A stretch of DNA of 64,000 bases. It comes from Diploptera punctata (Eukaryota > Arthropoda > Insecta > Blattodea > Blaberidae). Below the pieces are notes generated by a model. It searched no databases. It was not told where the DNA came from and was given only the letters and a program-made list of their open reading frames with translations. Made by a program: the position numbers and the translations under genes. The stretch lies in the NCBI GenBank assembly GCA_030220185.1, contig JASPKZ010004199.1:2079501-2143500 (forward strand). The letters are read 5' to 3'. Below are positions 11,005 to 22,029 of this stretch, piece after piece (within the stretch, counting starts at the first letter, position 1; every line of letters starts with the position of its first letter).

Positions 11005-12029
11005 AACATTTTAAAATTATATATTGCATTTAAGAGATGTTTAAGTGCATAATTAAATATGGTGCTAGCTTGATGGCGCCAAACATAGTTTAAAAAGGTA
11101 TATTTATTGCATGAGCTATGCCTTTCTAATAAATTAATTTATTCTAACATTTTAATAATAACTAAAAAGAATATTTAAAAGCTTGCGGAAATGCATTTCA
11201 TTGATTCGATAAAAAAAGGACGATTTTAGTGAACGCTAATTTTTTTCAATTGTCAATTTCTTTAAATTAACTAAAATATTACAAAATGTTCTGTGTCGGA
11301 CTATGTCACATGAAAGCATTTCTATGTGAAATGTGCGCACCATATTGCTAGAGCTGGAGTGCATATCGCTTACTGAACAAAACCGCACAATGACATGGAG
11401 GGAGGGTAACATACAGCTTATTTTGTATGCGCTCTCCAGTCAATAATACAACCCTCTCATCCCACATCACCGTGCTCCAGGGGTGCACAAACATTAGATA
11501 TTAATTATATTACTTATGGAACCCGAACGTTCGCTAAAATTCTCCAATGGCTTGTGTTCTCAGGTAAATGAATCCAGTTCATGCCTTACATTTCCATATA
11601 AATATTGTACATTTCCCACATGTACACTCCTTTCAAATAAATAATAGATTTAAATAACACCCTCGAACTCTTTACAAGTTGCAGAGTTCGAAATTCAGTT
11701 AAAATCTCCAAGGAGACGTAGGTTTTATTTACATCTACTCTGTTATATACTTATAAGGAAATGACAATTCGCGAATTCTACGATAGATGAATTATATTGT
11801 ATATATCTGTAGGCGCCTCATTAAATAATTGACCCGAAAATATTCCATTCCTGGATATAGGGTATGCTCTTAAAATTCTAGGATAAAATGAGAAAATACA
11901 GTAAATGAAAATAGCTCCCACCCAGAATAAGGGGAAAAAAATCGCAATAAACAATTTATTTTAAATTGATGTATTATGATCATAAAATATACTCATAAAG
12001 TTTTATTCTTCCTTATTTATTTTACTTTA
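11005..12029. other. AT-rich DNA, nothing recognised
   Basis: No motif, repeat partner or credible reading frame was seen on either strand. Confidence 0.45.
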
Positions 12030-12370
12030 ATTGAGAATTGGACTGTTGAGAACTGTTCAGACAGAAGAAAAATAGAAACTGCAGAAATGATGTTCTTACT
12101 TTCAGTAGCAGATGTAACGATTTTGAACAGAAAAAGAAATGAATATATTAGAGAAGACTTAAATATTTTTAATACAACAAATATAATTGACAACATGAGA
12201 AACAACTGGTATGAACATGTTAAAAGAATGCCAACAGATAGAATCCATCAGCTGTTATTAAAGTACAAACCAATAGGACATAGAAGTTCCTAGATGAGAA
12301 CATTCATTAAATCCCACTTGATGTGAAAATAGGTCAAAAGGCCTAATTTCATGAAGTAGAAAAAGAAGTC
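12030..12370 (+). pseudogene. LINE-B 3' remnant
   Basis: The frame reads RRKIETAEMMFLLSVA, then REDLNIFNTTNIIDNMRNN and WYEHVKRMPTDRIHQLLLKY. This is the IQTAEMRFLRQVKG / REELKVQPLL / KWIDHMDGM block that forms the C-terminal tail in the copy at 41.4 kb. The end GGCCTAATTTCATGAAGTAG plus an A/G-rich tail resembles the LINE-B 3' end. Only about 110 codons survive. Confidence 0.7.
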
Positions 12371-12879
12371 TATTTTATATGCAAATCAGTATAAACCCAG
12401 AACGAATTTCTCTATTTGTTTGCGCAGTTGGAATTGCTGACCTTCTTTTATAGAAGTTTAACTTTAGCACATTATTATAGGCAGAATTGAACTTGGATGT
12501 CAAAATGGAATTTCCAAGCATTCATGACCAAAGAAGCTTTCCGAGAGCAGAGGTTTCATTCCTGCATGTGAATTGTATAGCTGGAAAGTATAACAATTCC
12601 TTCTTACAAAAGAGAATTTGCAGTAATGCGCCAACAATTTTGAACATAGGCGTTCACCATACAGCCAGCAAACCTTCAATAAGAAATGGGCTGTGGCCCT
12701 TTGAAGAAATGTTCCATAGGGAGAGAAAAACATAGAAAACGTTGGTCGGAACAATAACGGGAGCTCTGATCATCTTATAATCTTCTAGAAGGCTGTAGTG
12801 TGAGCCCACTAATTGTGTTTTACCTCCGTTAAAGGGTCCGGCAGAGAAGTGCTGAATGTTGGATTAACATTTATCCTCT
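12371..12879. other. No confident feature
   Basis: Overlapping frames of 82-84 codons on opposite strands (12,487-12,754) have no recognisable motif and are probably chance. The boundary with the RT relic to the right is uncertain. Confidence 0.35.
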
Positions 12880-14100
12880 CGGTTTTTTACGACCGATGTT
12901 GCCGAAATAGAAAGTTCTACTGATTAGAGCTGTAGTGCTAGGCTCATGATGGGTTCGGTTGTGAATTCTGATGAGTTTTCACTCATCCCTTGGGTAGGCG
13001 AGGTACATCCTAAGTTGAAAAAACTACAGATTTCACCGCATCAGGCAGCATAGAGCAAACCTCTGTGCAATGCTTTTGATGTGTTTGGCTATATAAGAAA
13101 CTCCCAGGTCCTCATGAATCTGCCCTTAGTTGATGTACCAAGGAACGCCAGCCACAATGCGGATACACTTAGACCTTCTTCATGTGGCTTATGCTGAGCG
13201 GATGTAGTCCATAATCGAGCGAATTAGCTGATTATAGAGCAGCGCGTACTTCCCGATTGATAGTCTGATCCCCCCCCCCAGTCTAGAAGCGGGCCCAGTA
13301 TGCCGAGTCCATGAGTGGTTTTTCGTCTAACCTAGTCTGCCCAGGTAAGTCTTCTATCTAGGGTTCTCCCAAATATCTAACTTTTTCAACCCATTATATA
13401 CGCTCTCTGATAAACGAACTCTAATCTTTACACTTGCCAGCGTTGACAGCTACCCTCCACTCTTGAAAGCACTGCTCAAGTGAAATTGGATAAATCTCAA
13501 ATATCGGTCCAATGTTGTAGCCTGAAATGATGTGGCCACGAGAGACATGTTGTCCGCATGCTAACCAATCCGACATGGTGGAAAGTGTGGGGATGTCGTT
13601 GACATATATGCTGAAGGTCACAGGAGAAAACTCCACCTTGCGTTACTCTAGCCATCATGGGATGATACGATGACATGGCCGAGAGGTAGAACGTGACAAA
13701 TGTCCGTCAAGAGAAGTAGAAATAGAGGTTTTCACAGATACGACGGGACGTCTAGAAGGGTTGGTTTGTACAGGAGAACTTCGATTCAGATGAAGGCTTT
13801 GGCTACATTTATGAAACCCGCGCTGGTTAGCCGTTTCTCTTCCAAATTTCGTTTGGCTCTCTCAACAAGTCAGGCCTGCTATTGGATGGTGCCGAGACTG
13901 GGTCGAAACCCAAACTGCCTCTATCTCAGGAGACCTCAACAGTTGACTTTTCTTAAGATCCTGACTAGTAAAATCTTCTTGGAAAGCTTTCCTACTTACA
14001 AGATGGATGATAGGTACATAAGACGACGATATTATTGGATTTTTACCCGTTTTAAGAATGGAGATCATAGAAGGTTGTTTTCATACTGATAAGACCGCTT
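12880..14100 (-). pseudogene. Jockey/R1-like LINE reverse transcriptase, heavily degraded
   Basis: On the minus strand, successive frames read ILKTGKNPIISSSYVPI (RT fingers motif, usually KPGKDP..PSSYRPI) near 14,060. They continue with SPVTFSIYVNDIPTLSTMSD (LxPxLFNxYxNDIP block) near 13,620, EWRVAVNAGKCKD near 13,440, and a KVRYLG-like then DRRLTW-like segment near 13,350. The YADD box itself is missing or deleted between the NDIP and EWRV blocks. Many frameshifts and stops are present. The pattern fits the Jockey/R1 superfamily rather than the RTE-like LINEs elsewhere in the window. Both ends are approximate. Confidence 0.65.
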
Positions 14101-14754
14101 GGGCCTGGAGTCTTGCTTATATGAAGCTTGCAAAAATCAAGTGCAAGCGACTACAAGGCTAACTTTCGCAAGGAACAACGGCACTAATATACATTTATGT
14201 GGAGTTGCCAATTCACATTCTTGGCGGTACCCAAACAACGCAAGAAGACTGTTGGTGGGATAGGAAGCGGGAAGATCTGCTAGTTTTCAGTACCACATGA
14301 ACTACATATAGGACCGTCTCTTTCCGTGTGCAGTCAGTCCATTTTCCAGCAGAGTTGTCTATGCATATCGATTTTTTATATTGAAATTGCAAGAAGAAAG
14401 TGACTCTAATGTGAAATATACTTATTGTAAACCCTTATGTTCGGCATAATCCCAGGTCGTGCGATAAAATGATGCCTCCCCATTATTGAAGGTCTGTGAT
14501 ATAAGAAGATGTCAGTTGACTAGGCCTATCGCTACGTCACAAAAACAGTTGAAACAGAATTCAGCGAAATGGATGACATAAGTGGAATGAAGTTTTTGGC
14601 AGGACAAAAATATAAAAATCTAAAAAAAATCTGCCCTGACTATGATTGTATTGTAATTTCTGAAAAATGCGAACCGAGCCCAAAACTCCATGGTCCATCC
14701 AATGGTCTTAGATAATCGAATTATTATATTAAGCTAGTAATATAAATGATCCAT
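14101..14754. other. No confident feature
   Basis: This may include the decayed 5' part of the neighbouring RT relic, but no motif could be aligned. Confidence 0.3.
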
Positions 14755-14757
14755 TAA

Positions 14758-14864
14758 GGGTCAATTTCACCAACAGAGGTAACTGTATTATGCCAGTTTT
14801 CCCCGTGTATAATGCATAGCTTAAACTGGTGTAATACAGTTACCTCTGTTGGTGAAACCGACCC
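14758..14864. mobile_element. Harbinger-like MITE, 107 bp, TAA target duplication
   Basis: GGGTCAATTTCACCAACAGA at the left and the complementary TCTGTTGGTGAAACCGACCC at the right form a near-complete inverted repeat. The arms extend to CAGTTT/AAACTG around a short loop. TAA flanks both sides (14755-14757, 14865-14867). A 3-bp TWA target duplication is typical of PIF/Harbinger. There is no coding capacity. Confidence 0.8.
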
Positions 14865-15004
14865 TAAGAAGACACAAACACCCATGTGGCTGACTTAGAC
14901 GCAAGTATTAACGAATTTTAGTCAACGAGATGAAAAGGTTGGATGACTAGATTCTTGTTCCGGCCGACTATAAATCTAGAAAATAACCCATGTTAATTTT
15001 AGAA

Positions 15005-15115
15005 GGTTGAGTGAGCCAGGCGCATGAAAGAAAAACTGTCTGAGATCGAACCCAGATCGATTAGTCCGTAATCTGTTACCTTGCAACTAGAGCTACTTCT
15101 TCCATAACTTTACTC
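15005..15115 (-). mobile_element. tRNA-like SINE head fragment
   Basis: The minus strand reads TAGCTCTAGTTGC (A-box-like), an anticodon-arm-like segment, then GGGTTCGATCTC (B box). It could be a decayed tRNA pseudogene rather than a SINE. No second copy was recognised in the window. Confidence 0.4.
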
Positions 15116-15188
15116 AATAACCACTCAAAATATTTAAAGTGATTTTACTGTCATCCATTCTAGCTCTTTCACATCAACCTCATATATT

Positions 15189-15271
<83 letters not shown>

Positions 15272-15287
15272 TAATAATAATAATAAT
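15189..15287. repeat. (AAT)n microsatellite
   Basis: An almost pure AAT array of about 95 bases with one interruption (AAAAT) near 15,268. Confidence 0.95.
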
Positions 15288-15351
15288 GCACTTATTTAGG
15301 TTTATGTAGTTTCAGCCTGTTTCTATGAGATCTCAATATGTGGTTTGTCAG

Positions 15352-15795
15352 TCTAATAATAATAATAATAATAATAGTAATAGTAATAGTAATAGTAATA
15401 GTAATAGTAATAGTAATAGTAATAGTAATAGTAATAGTAATAGTAATAGTAATAGTAATAGTAATAATAATAATAGTAATAGTAATAATAATAATAGTAA
15501 TAGTACTAATAATAATAGTAATAGTAATAGTAATAGTAATAGTAATAGTAATAGTAATAGTAATAGTAATAGTAATAATAATAATAGTAATAGTAATAGT
15601 AATAGTAATAGTAATAGTAATAATAATAATAGTAAATAATAATAATAATAATAGTAATAGTAATAGTAATAATAATAATAGTAATAGTAATAATAATAGT
15701 AATAGTAGTAATAATAATAGTAATAGTAGTAATAATAATAGTAATAGTAGTAATAATAATAGTAATAGTAGTAATAATCATGATAATGATAATAG
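15352..15795. repeat. Compound (AAT)n/(AATAGT)n microsatellite, about 440 bp
   Basis: AAT repeats alternate with long runs of the hexamer TAATAG. Near the right end a longer unit containing AGTAGTAATAATAATAGTA repeats four times. It directly abuts the 3' end of a minus-strand LINE-C fragment (15,796-15,854), whose tail is (ATT)n, so the array probably grew from that tail. The apparent long frames here encode only Asn-Ser, Ile-Val or Tyr repeats and are not genes. Confidence 0.95.
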
Positions 15796-15865
15796 TTTTA
15801 CTTTACCTGACAGAGTTAAGACCTTAATGTTTTTTTCTATCACTCAATCAGATTATATTGTCTTA
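15796..15865 (-). mobile_element. LINE-C 3'-end fragment, interrupted
   Basis: TTTTACTTTACCTGACAGAG, TTAAGACCTTAATG and CACTCAATCAGATT correspond, in reverse, to the LINE-C 3' terminus (GGTTGAGTGG ... AACTCTGCCAGGTAAAATAA) seen at 29,396 and 55,024. Its continuation resumes after the inserted LINE-A, from about 17,325. Confidence 0.75.
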
Positions 15866-17335
15866 CTTACTTACTTACTCACTGGCACTATCGAACCCGT
15901 AGGTTCATGGCCGCACGGACATAAGCTCTCCATACATCCCTATCCTGAGCTACTGCTTTCCAATCATTCCCTGTATAATCTACTTCCCTCAAATCATAGT
16001 TAATGTTGTTCTCCCACCTCATTCTTGGTCTACCAACTGGGCGTTTTCCTTCTGGCTTTCCTACAAGAAGTTTCCATGCAAGTCTTTCATTACCCATACG
16101 CGCAACATGTCCTGCCCATCGCAGTCTACGGGACTTAACTGTTCTTATTATATCTGGCTTCCTATAAAGACCATGTAGTTCATTGTTATGCAGTCTTCTC
16201 CATTCACCTGTCTGTTCATCTCTCTTTGGTCCAAAAATTTTCCTAAGAACTTTATTCTCAAATACTCGTAATCTCCTTTCCTCCCTTAAAGTAAGAGTCC
16301 ATGTTTCGCACCCATATAATATAACTGGTAGAACAATAGTTTTATATATTTTCAGCTTAACGTTTTTTGAAAGGAGTTGGGACATCAAAAGTCTCTGCAA
16401 TGCATAATAGCATGCATTTCCAGAATTGAGCCTATGTTTAATTTCTTTGTGCATCTCATTCCTATTTGTGATTATTGTTCCTAGGTATTTGAATTCAGCC
16501 AATTCCTCAAAATTTCCCTCATTTGTCATTAGCTGTCCATTTCCATTATATAATGTATTTCTACGTGTGACCATTTATTTAGTTTTACTGATATTTACTT
16601 CCAGTCCTAATTTCTTAGTGTTACTCAATAGTGTGTGCGTGTTGGCCTTTAGTATCTCCTCGCTATCGGCCAGTAGTACTACATCATCAGCATAAACTAA
16701 CAGCTTATTAATACCATTCAGTTGTAAGCCTTCCTCATTCTCTAAAGATTTAATGGCATGCTCTAGTACAAAATTAAATAGTAGAGGAGATAGTGCATCT
16801 CCTTGCTTCAACCCATTCTGGATTTCAAAAGTGTCTGAAAACTGTTTGCCTACACGCACCCTACTCGTTGAGCCATTTAGACACATTCGTATAAGTCTAA
16901 CTAACTTTTTAGGAATTCCGAACTCCAGCAGGATACTATATAACTTCTCCCTCTTAATTGAATCATATGCTTTTTGGAAGTCTACGTATAGTTGATGTAC
17001 AGTACCATTATATTCCCATTTCTTTTCTAAAATCTGTCTTATAATAAAAATCTGATCTGTTGTAGACCTGTTTCTTCTAAATGCACATTGATGATCTCCT
17101 AGAATGTCATCAATATAGGGAGTAAGTCTGCTTACTAATATATTTGTTAGAATTTTGTACGAAGTTGAAAGTAATGAGATGCCCCTATAGTTGTTGCAAT
17201 CAGTTTTATCTCCTTTCTTATAAATTGGTACGATAATTGATTCCTTCCATTCATCTGGAAGAGCTTCTTTTTCCCAAATCATACTAAGCAAACAGCGTAT
17301 CTTGTCCATTAATTTTTCTCCCCCATATTGTCTTA
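15855..17335 (-). mobile_element. LINE-A insertion with 11-bp TSD
   Basis: ATATTGTCTTA occurs at 15855-15865 and 17325-17335. The element (15,866-17,324) lies on the minus strand, ends in (TAAG)n, and starts in mid frame (5' truncation). It sits inside the LINE-C remnant described above. This is the best LINE-A copy in the window and the reference for fragments at 1,900, 19,774, 33,755 and 39,850. Confidence 0.92.
15888..17324 (-). pseudogene. LINE-A reverse transcriptase, 5'-truncated with one internal stop
   Basis: Open from the truncation point: LPDEWKESIIVPIYKKGDK, DCNNYRGISLL, DHQCAFRRNRSTTDQIF, LYVDFQKAYDSI, IQNGLKQGDALSPLLFN, and the catalytic box LLVYADDVVLLAD. Then comes a single in-frame TAA (16,575-16,577) where a sense codon is expected between SKTK and MVTRRN. 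The frame then runs on through FKYLGTIIT, LPVILYGCETWTL, RRLRWAGHVARM and GKRPVGRPRMRW to its natural stop. The endonuclease half is absent. One stop in about 480 codons makes it a relatively young copy. Clade placement (RTE-like versus another APE-type group) is uncertain. Confidence 0.9.
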
Positions 17336-18185
17336 AGTATATAAATTATAAAATTACACATTATGGTGATCTTATAAATCCCAATGCTCGTCCCTTTTGT
17401 GTCCGAAAATTCACTTTAGGATAATATTTTCAATTCTTAGCTTTTTTTTTCCTTTTAGTGTATGTTATTAAAGTATAGCCTGGAATCGAAACAGAATTTT
17501 TAGGGTGGATTCTTATCCAGGCATAATGTTTACCATTGCAACACAGAGTAATATGAAATATGTATAATTTGACTACCCCTGGCGGTGAGAGAGAGAGAGA
17601 GAGGGGGGGGTTGAAACGCTGAAGTAGTGACTTTCCTTGGGGGTTGATTTAATATCAAGTAATATAAATGAACTCTTGAAACCTCCCCAGCCTCTTGTTA
17701 AAACGGGTGAAAATGACGTTTCCATCATCCAGTGACGCTAATTCACTGTAGCTAGTCTGTCTACACGTGTCTACACGACACACCTTCAAGTTTAAAACTT
17801 TCTTATTATTATTATTATCATCATTAAACTATTATTTTCCCTGAATTGTGTGAAACATACAAAATAAAACAGCAGTACAATTTCTTCGCGTTGTATCGAG
17901 TTGTTTCTTATGTAGGCCTACTGTTCAGTAATTTTCTTAGAAAGTGACAATGTTAATGCTAATAAATTGATAATTATCTTCAGAAATATAAGTAAAGTTT
18001 GGTTATATAAGATAGCTAAATTTATATTTCTGAAGTAAAACATCTTTGGTACCAATTACTGTAATCAGCACTGTTAGCATTTACTCCAGTTCTTCATAAG
18101 CTACTAATACTATTATAGATAAGACCTGAGACATTTCTATGAATATCTATACTTTTTTATATTACTACCTAGTTAATATCCGGCG
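17336..18185. other. Probable tail of the LINE-C relic, then unassigned DNA
   Basis: The first 40 bases continue the LINE-C 3' region (compare CTATACAAAATTACAT near 20,480). A (GA)n(G)n tract lies at 17,587-17,610. The rest shows no recognisable feature. Confidence 0.4.
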
Positions 18186-18722
18186 TGCGCTGCTATGCCT
18201 AAATAAATAAAATACGGTATGTTTTATGTTTAGTAGAACAAATAAAAAATTATATAATTATATCGTAATTAATTTTAGATACCCCGTGCTGATTACCTGG
18301 TGTTGCCCGGGAATCTACGTATCCCCATATTCTTGACATCAACGAGCTGAAAGTCAAAAATGATTATTGTGATTCATCCGTAAAAGATAGACATATGCTG
18401 TCGCGCACTTTTCTGTAGAATTTTTGTTTCGGATATTCAATTCTATGTACATTAATTTGGTGTATTTGCTATGGTTTAGGCAGCATAAGCCATTTAATAG
18501 TCCAAAAAAGCGATTTTTTTAGTGCACCGATGCACTTTTTTTAGCTCCGGCCCTAAAGTACATAAGATAATGTGTTACATACGATAATTCTCTCGGAAAA
18601 ACTCTCTAAATGATGGTGAAAACCGCATTAAAATCGATCAAGTAGTTTTTGAATCCATAAAGCACAGACAGACAAACAGACTCCCCAGACTCACGCCCAC
18701 TTTATGCATAAATATAAAGATG
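18186..18722 (+). repeat. Interspersed repeat with GTTGCCCGGGAATCTAC core
   Basis: Shares long blocks with 24,870-25,620: CCGTGCTGATTACC, GTTGCCCGGGAATCTAC, CATCAACGAGCTGAAAG, TGAATATCC-type ends, and TACATTAATTTKGTGTATTTG. It ends in AACCGCATTAAAATCGATCA, AGTAGTTTTTGAATCC and a CAGACAGACAAACAGAC tract. That ending is widespread in invertebrate repeats. I cannot assign the class. Confidence 0.7.
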
Positions 18723-18784
18723 CGAGGTAACTAATAAATAAATATACTAGTGAATGTAAAAATAAACTCTCTATATTCTAACAC

Positions 18785-19200
18785 ATATGCGGTACAATAA
18801 AAAGAACGTTGAAAGGAAAAATGAGAAAGGAAACTCAAATGAAGTTCTACACGGTAACAGCAAACCAGTTCTCCTATATGGATTAGAAACTGGACCATAA
18901 CATGAAATGACATTAACAAATTGCAGGCTACAGATATGAGGTTTTTGAGATCAGTTAAGGGTTGTACTGGGTTAGATAAATTTAGAAATGACGATATAAG
19001 AAAATATTATTAGAGGAAAGGATCTTCATTATAGAGATCAATGGATTGAACACCTAGAAAGAATGAGCTGAATCGTATTCTTGATTATAAACCTCAAGGA
19101 AGAAGAGACCCGGATACGTTAGTTGGAGAATATGTGAAACCCGAACAGGCTCAAGAGCTTAATCTCTGATTTAAGAACAAGAAGAAGAAGCAGCAGATAT
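18785..19200 (+). pseudogene. LINE-B 3' remnant with AAG tail
   Basis: Broken frames read GTIKRTLKGKMRKETQMKFY, then MRFLRSVKGCTGLDKFRNDD, then CAATGGATTGAACAC (QWIEHLERM). These match CGTIQRTF...RKETKIKMY, MRFLRQVKGCTRLDRIRNED and KWIDHMDGM in the copy at 41.4 kb. The 3' end is an (AAG)n tail. Several frameshifts are present. Confidence 0.75.
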
Positions 19201-19261
19201 TAGGGTCATCTTATACCATTCCAACCTTCTATTTCAATCTAATATTAGTTGATATCACATA

Positions 19262-19263
19262 GA

Positions 19264-19305
<42 letters not shown>

Positions 19306-19306
19306 T
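19262..19306. repeat. (AAT)n microsatellite
   Basis: About 45 bases of AAT repeat next to the 5' side of a LINE-E copy. Confidence 0.9.
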
Positions 19307-20373
19307 TTTATTTAGGAATATTCCACAATACAGTGTTTCTCCTTCAACCCAAAGTAATTGCCCGTGTGGGGTTGTTAGTCCCCCATCGGGCGCCTCCCTA
19401 GGTCGTGGATAAGGAAATGCTTTCCAGGTATGGTGGTATCGGGGAAATGAAATACCCGAGGAGAACCAAAACTAATAGCTACCGCCTTGTAGTTAAGTGT
19501 TGATTCACTTAAGGCTAGAGGAAGACAACCTTGATTACATATGACCTGGTCTTCCAGGTTGGGGGTTGAAGCATTGGGCCAACTCCTCATTCTATTGGAA
19601 AATATACAATGCTAAAAAACCTAAAGAGAAGAATGTCGGACGGAATTACCTAGAACGAACTAGCAGTAAAAGGTTAATGAATATTGGATGTTAGAACGTA
19701 CAAGGAATTGCAAACAAGATAAACAAGAATAGATCAGGTCAGAAACAGCACAATAAGGAAAATTATGCAAGTTACAGACAGGTGAATGGAGAAGACTACA
19801 TAACAATGAACTACATGGTCTTTATAGGAAGCCAGATATAATAAGAACAGTTAAGTCCCGTAGACTGCGATGGGCAGGACATGTTGCGCGTATGGGGAAT
19901 GAAAGACGTGCATGGAAACTTCTTGTAGGAAAGCCAGAAGGAAAACGCCCAGTTGGTAGACCAAAAATGAGGTGGGAGAACAACATTAACTATGATTTGA
20001 GGGAAGTAGATTATACAGGGAATGATTGGAAAGCATTAGCTCAGGATAGGGATGTATGGAGAGCTTATGTCCGTGCGGCCATGAACCTACGGGTTCGATA
20101 GTGCCAGTGAGTAAGTAAGTAAGTATGCAAGTTGAAAAAAACTTATTAAGAAAAATAGAAGAAAAACGTTTGAAATGGTATGGACACCTTATGAGAATGG
20201 AAGAAGAGAGGATACCAAAGAAGATCCTTAATTGGAAAGATAATGGAAGAAGTGGAAGAGGCAGACCTAGAGAACGATGGTTGGATGGAGTGAAGAGAAG
20301 TATGGAAGCTAGAGATTTGAGGGAAGAAGATGCTTTAGACAGGAACCTCTGGCGACAAATCACTTTGGGTCCA
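19307..20373 (+). mobile_element. LINE-E, internally deleted, with LINE-A nested inside
   Basis: The left part (to about 19,725) looks like a LINE 5' UTR followed by the start of an APE endonuclease. ATGAATATTGGATGTTAG (19,676) reads MNIGC then a stop where the family motif has WNVRG. About 30 bases later the sequence is already in the extreme C-terminal region (RIDQVRNSTIRKIMQVEKNL, KRLKWYGHLMRM, GRGRPRERW). The bulk of endonuclease and RT is therefore missing. The TSD-flanked LINE-A piece (19,774-20,123) splits the residual reading frame. The end abuts an (AAT)n tract. Confidence 0.7.
19764..20133 (+). mobile_element. LINE-A 3' fragment with 10-bp TSD
   Basis: TATGCAAGTT flanks the insertion at 19764-19773 and 20124-20133. 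The insert carries only the C-terminal coding part (RRLRWAGHVARM, GKRPVGRPKMRW, NDWKALAQDRDVWRAYVRAA), the GTGCCAGTGA end and the (GTAA)n tail. Removing it restores the reading frame of the host LINE-E (IMQV joins EKNLLRKIEE). Confidence 0.92.
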
Positions 20374-20375
20374 AG

Positions 20376-20418
<43 letters not shown>

Positions 20419-21085
20419 TATTTTAGTTGGCAGAGTTAAGGACATAAGGCGTTCTCTTCCACTCAACCAGGGAATAGTAAAACTATACAAAATTACATAC
20501 TAATTACAATTTTAAAATATTGTTAAAGTATCGAGTAAACAAAAGATAATGGTGATGTGATCTAATATTAGCTAATACTAACAAAAAACATGGAATATAA
20601 TAATATTAAAACAATATAAAAAAATAGGTAAGTAAAGCTTCTTAGATAATATTTGCAAAATGCTGTATATAGTTATTATGCAGTTAATGTTTTCATGGTG
20701 TTGAACTTACGATATCAGTTAATTTGGATTTGAATGATGATAGCGATTGACAGTCCCTGACATGACTGGGAAGTGAGTTCCATGCTCTAGTCATGGATAT
20801 TGTGTAAGATTCAGAACGTAGACATGTCCTGTGCTGTGGTATCAAAAGTAAAGAAGAGTCTTGTGATCTTGTTCCTAAATTGTGTTGAGCCGATAAATTT
20901 TGAAAATGCGTTGATAAATAATTTGGTAAATATGTGTGCAGAATTTGGAATAGTAAAGCATGTGAATGTAAAGTTTTTATGTCATTTACACGTAGCCATG
21001 ATAAGGCCTGAAATGGAGACAAGTGGTGAACAGGTTTAAGAACCCATAACTCGTTTTTTTCTGAGATCCTGAATTCCCTATGCAA
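20376..21085 (-). pseudogene. LINE-C 3' remnant
   Basis: Starts at an (ATT)n tail followed, on the minus strand, by the LINE-C terminus. The frame at 20,693-21,085 reads FQALSWLRVNDIKTLHSHAL, TYLPNYLSTHFQNLSAQHN, GTRSQDSSLLLIPQHRT and ARAWNSLP-like residues. These match LSWLRLTDRRKLHSLSLLFK, YIPTYLASRFEKLSSYHN and TRSQDSSLLTIPLHST in the 51-55 kb copy. It is clearly diverged and so belongs to another subfamily or an older insertion. Confidence 0.8.
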
Positions 21086-21089
21086 TTTT

Positions 21090-22029
21090 TTTGGTCAAAT
21101 TTGTTTACATCATACATATATAATATTATTTTTATATAATGAATGAAATTGTGTAATTTACTTCATAACTTCTGACGAAGTCTGATCTAGTTATAATTAC
21201 TCTTTTTTCGTTAATATCAACAGAAAAGGGAAAATTTTGTACCTCTTGCAGATGGTATTCATTATGATGGTATTCCAAGTAACGTATCTTGGATTCTTAA
21301 TGAAAACTTCCACCAATATAGGGGATGGGGGTTGAGGTCTCCAGTCATTCGAGACACGAACCATCCTCTAATTACTTGGATCGATCAACCCTCCTCTGAG
21401 AATATCGGGAGAAGAAGAAATGGCATCTTCCCCTGACAGGTAGACTCATATTACGGCTATCAATAATCATTAAAAGTCGCTAAGTTGGCAGCACTGTTGC
21501 ACAAACCAATAACTTTTCGTTAACTTAATTAGTATTAATGTGGATGCTCTCTTGTTTTCTTCTAACTTGTCACATTACTCACTTAGCATGGAGAATAATA
21601 CTTTCTTTCAAATGATAGTGTTCACACTGTAAAAATGTAACTAAATGTGATCCCAGATCAGATACATTATTGTGGTCTAAGAATAATATAGTTGTCTCTG
21701 ACGCAGCAGGCACAGGTTCGATTCTCCGTCGCGTTAAATTTCCTTGTTGATCTTCAGGAGTTTCCTTAGCGGTAAAGCAAGTCAGTTCAGAATTTAACTG
21801 AAAAATCGCAGGTTCCATAATTATTATCAACCGTATTCATATTGAATGATGAGAATCCATCTAATTTACGACAATAAAATCGATTCATCACATTTTCATC
21901 AAAGATCGGCACCAATTATTCGTCATAGAAAATTTCAAACGTTCATACCATAGATATTATAACGGTTCCAACGTGTTTAAAGAGTCCAGATTGTATGATA
22001 TTCGATATAGTATAAATACTGTAAAAATC
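21090..22029. other. No confident feature
   Basis: Near 21,715 CAGGTTCGATTCTCCGTCGC resembles a B box, but no A box or companion copy was found. Confidence 0.35.

Noticed and set aside
13700..14089. 129-codon plus-strand frame
   Set aside because: It is antisense to the Jockey/R1-like RT relic and shows no motif of its own.
15325..16003. Long open frames encoding Asn-Ser, Ile-Val or Tyr repeats
   Set aside because: They are translations of the AAT/TAATAG microsatellite in successive frames, not genes.
19375..19590. 71-codon minus-strand frame
   Set aside because: Falls in the LINE-E 5' UTR-like region in antisense; no homologous domain.
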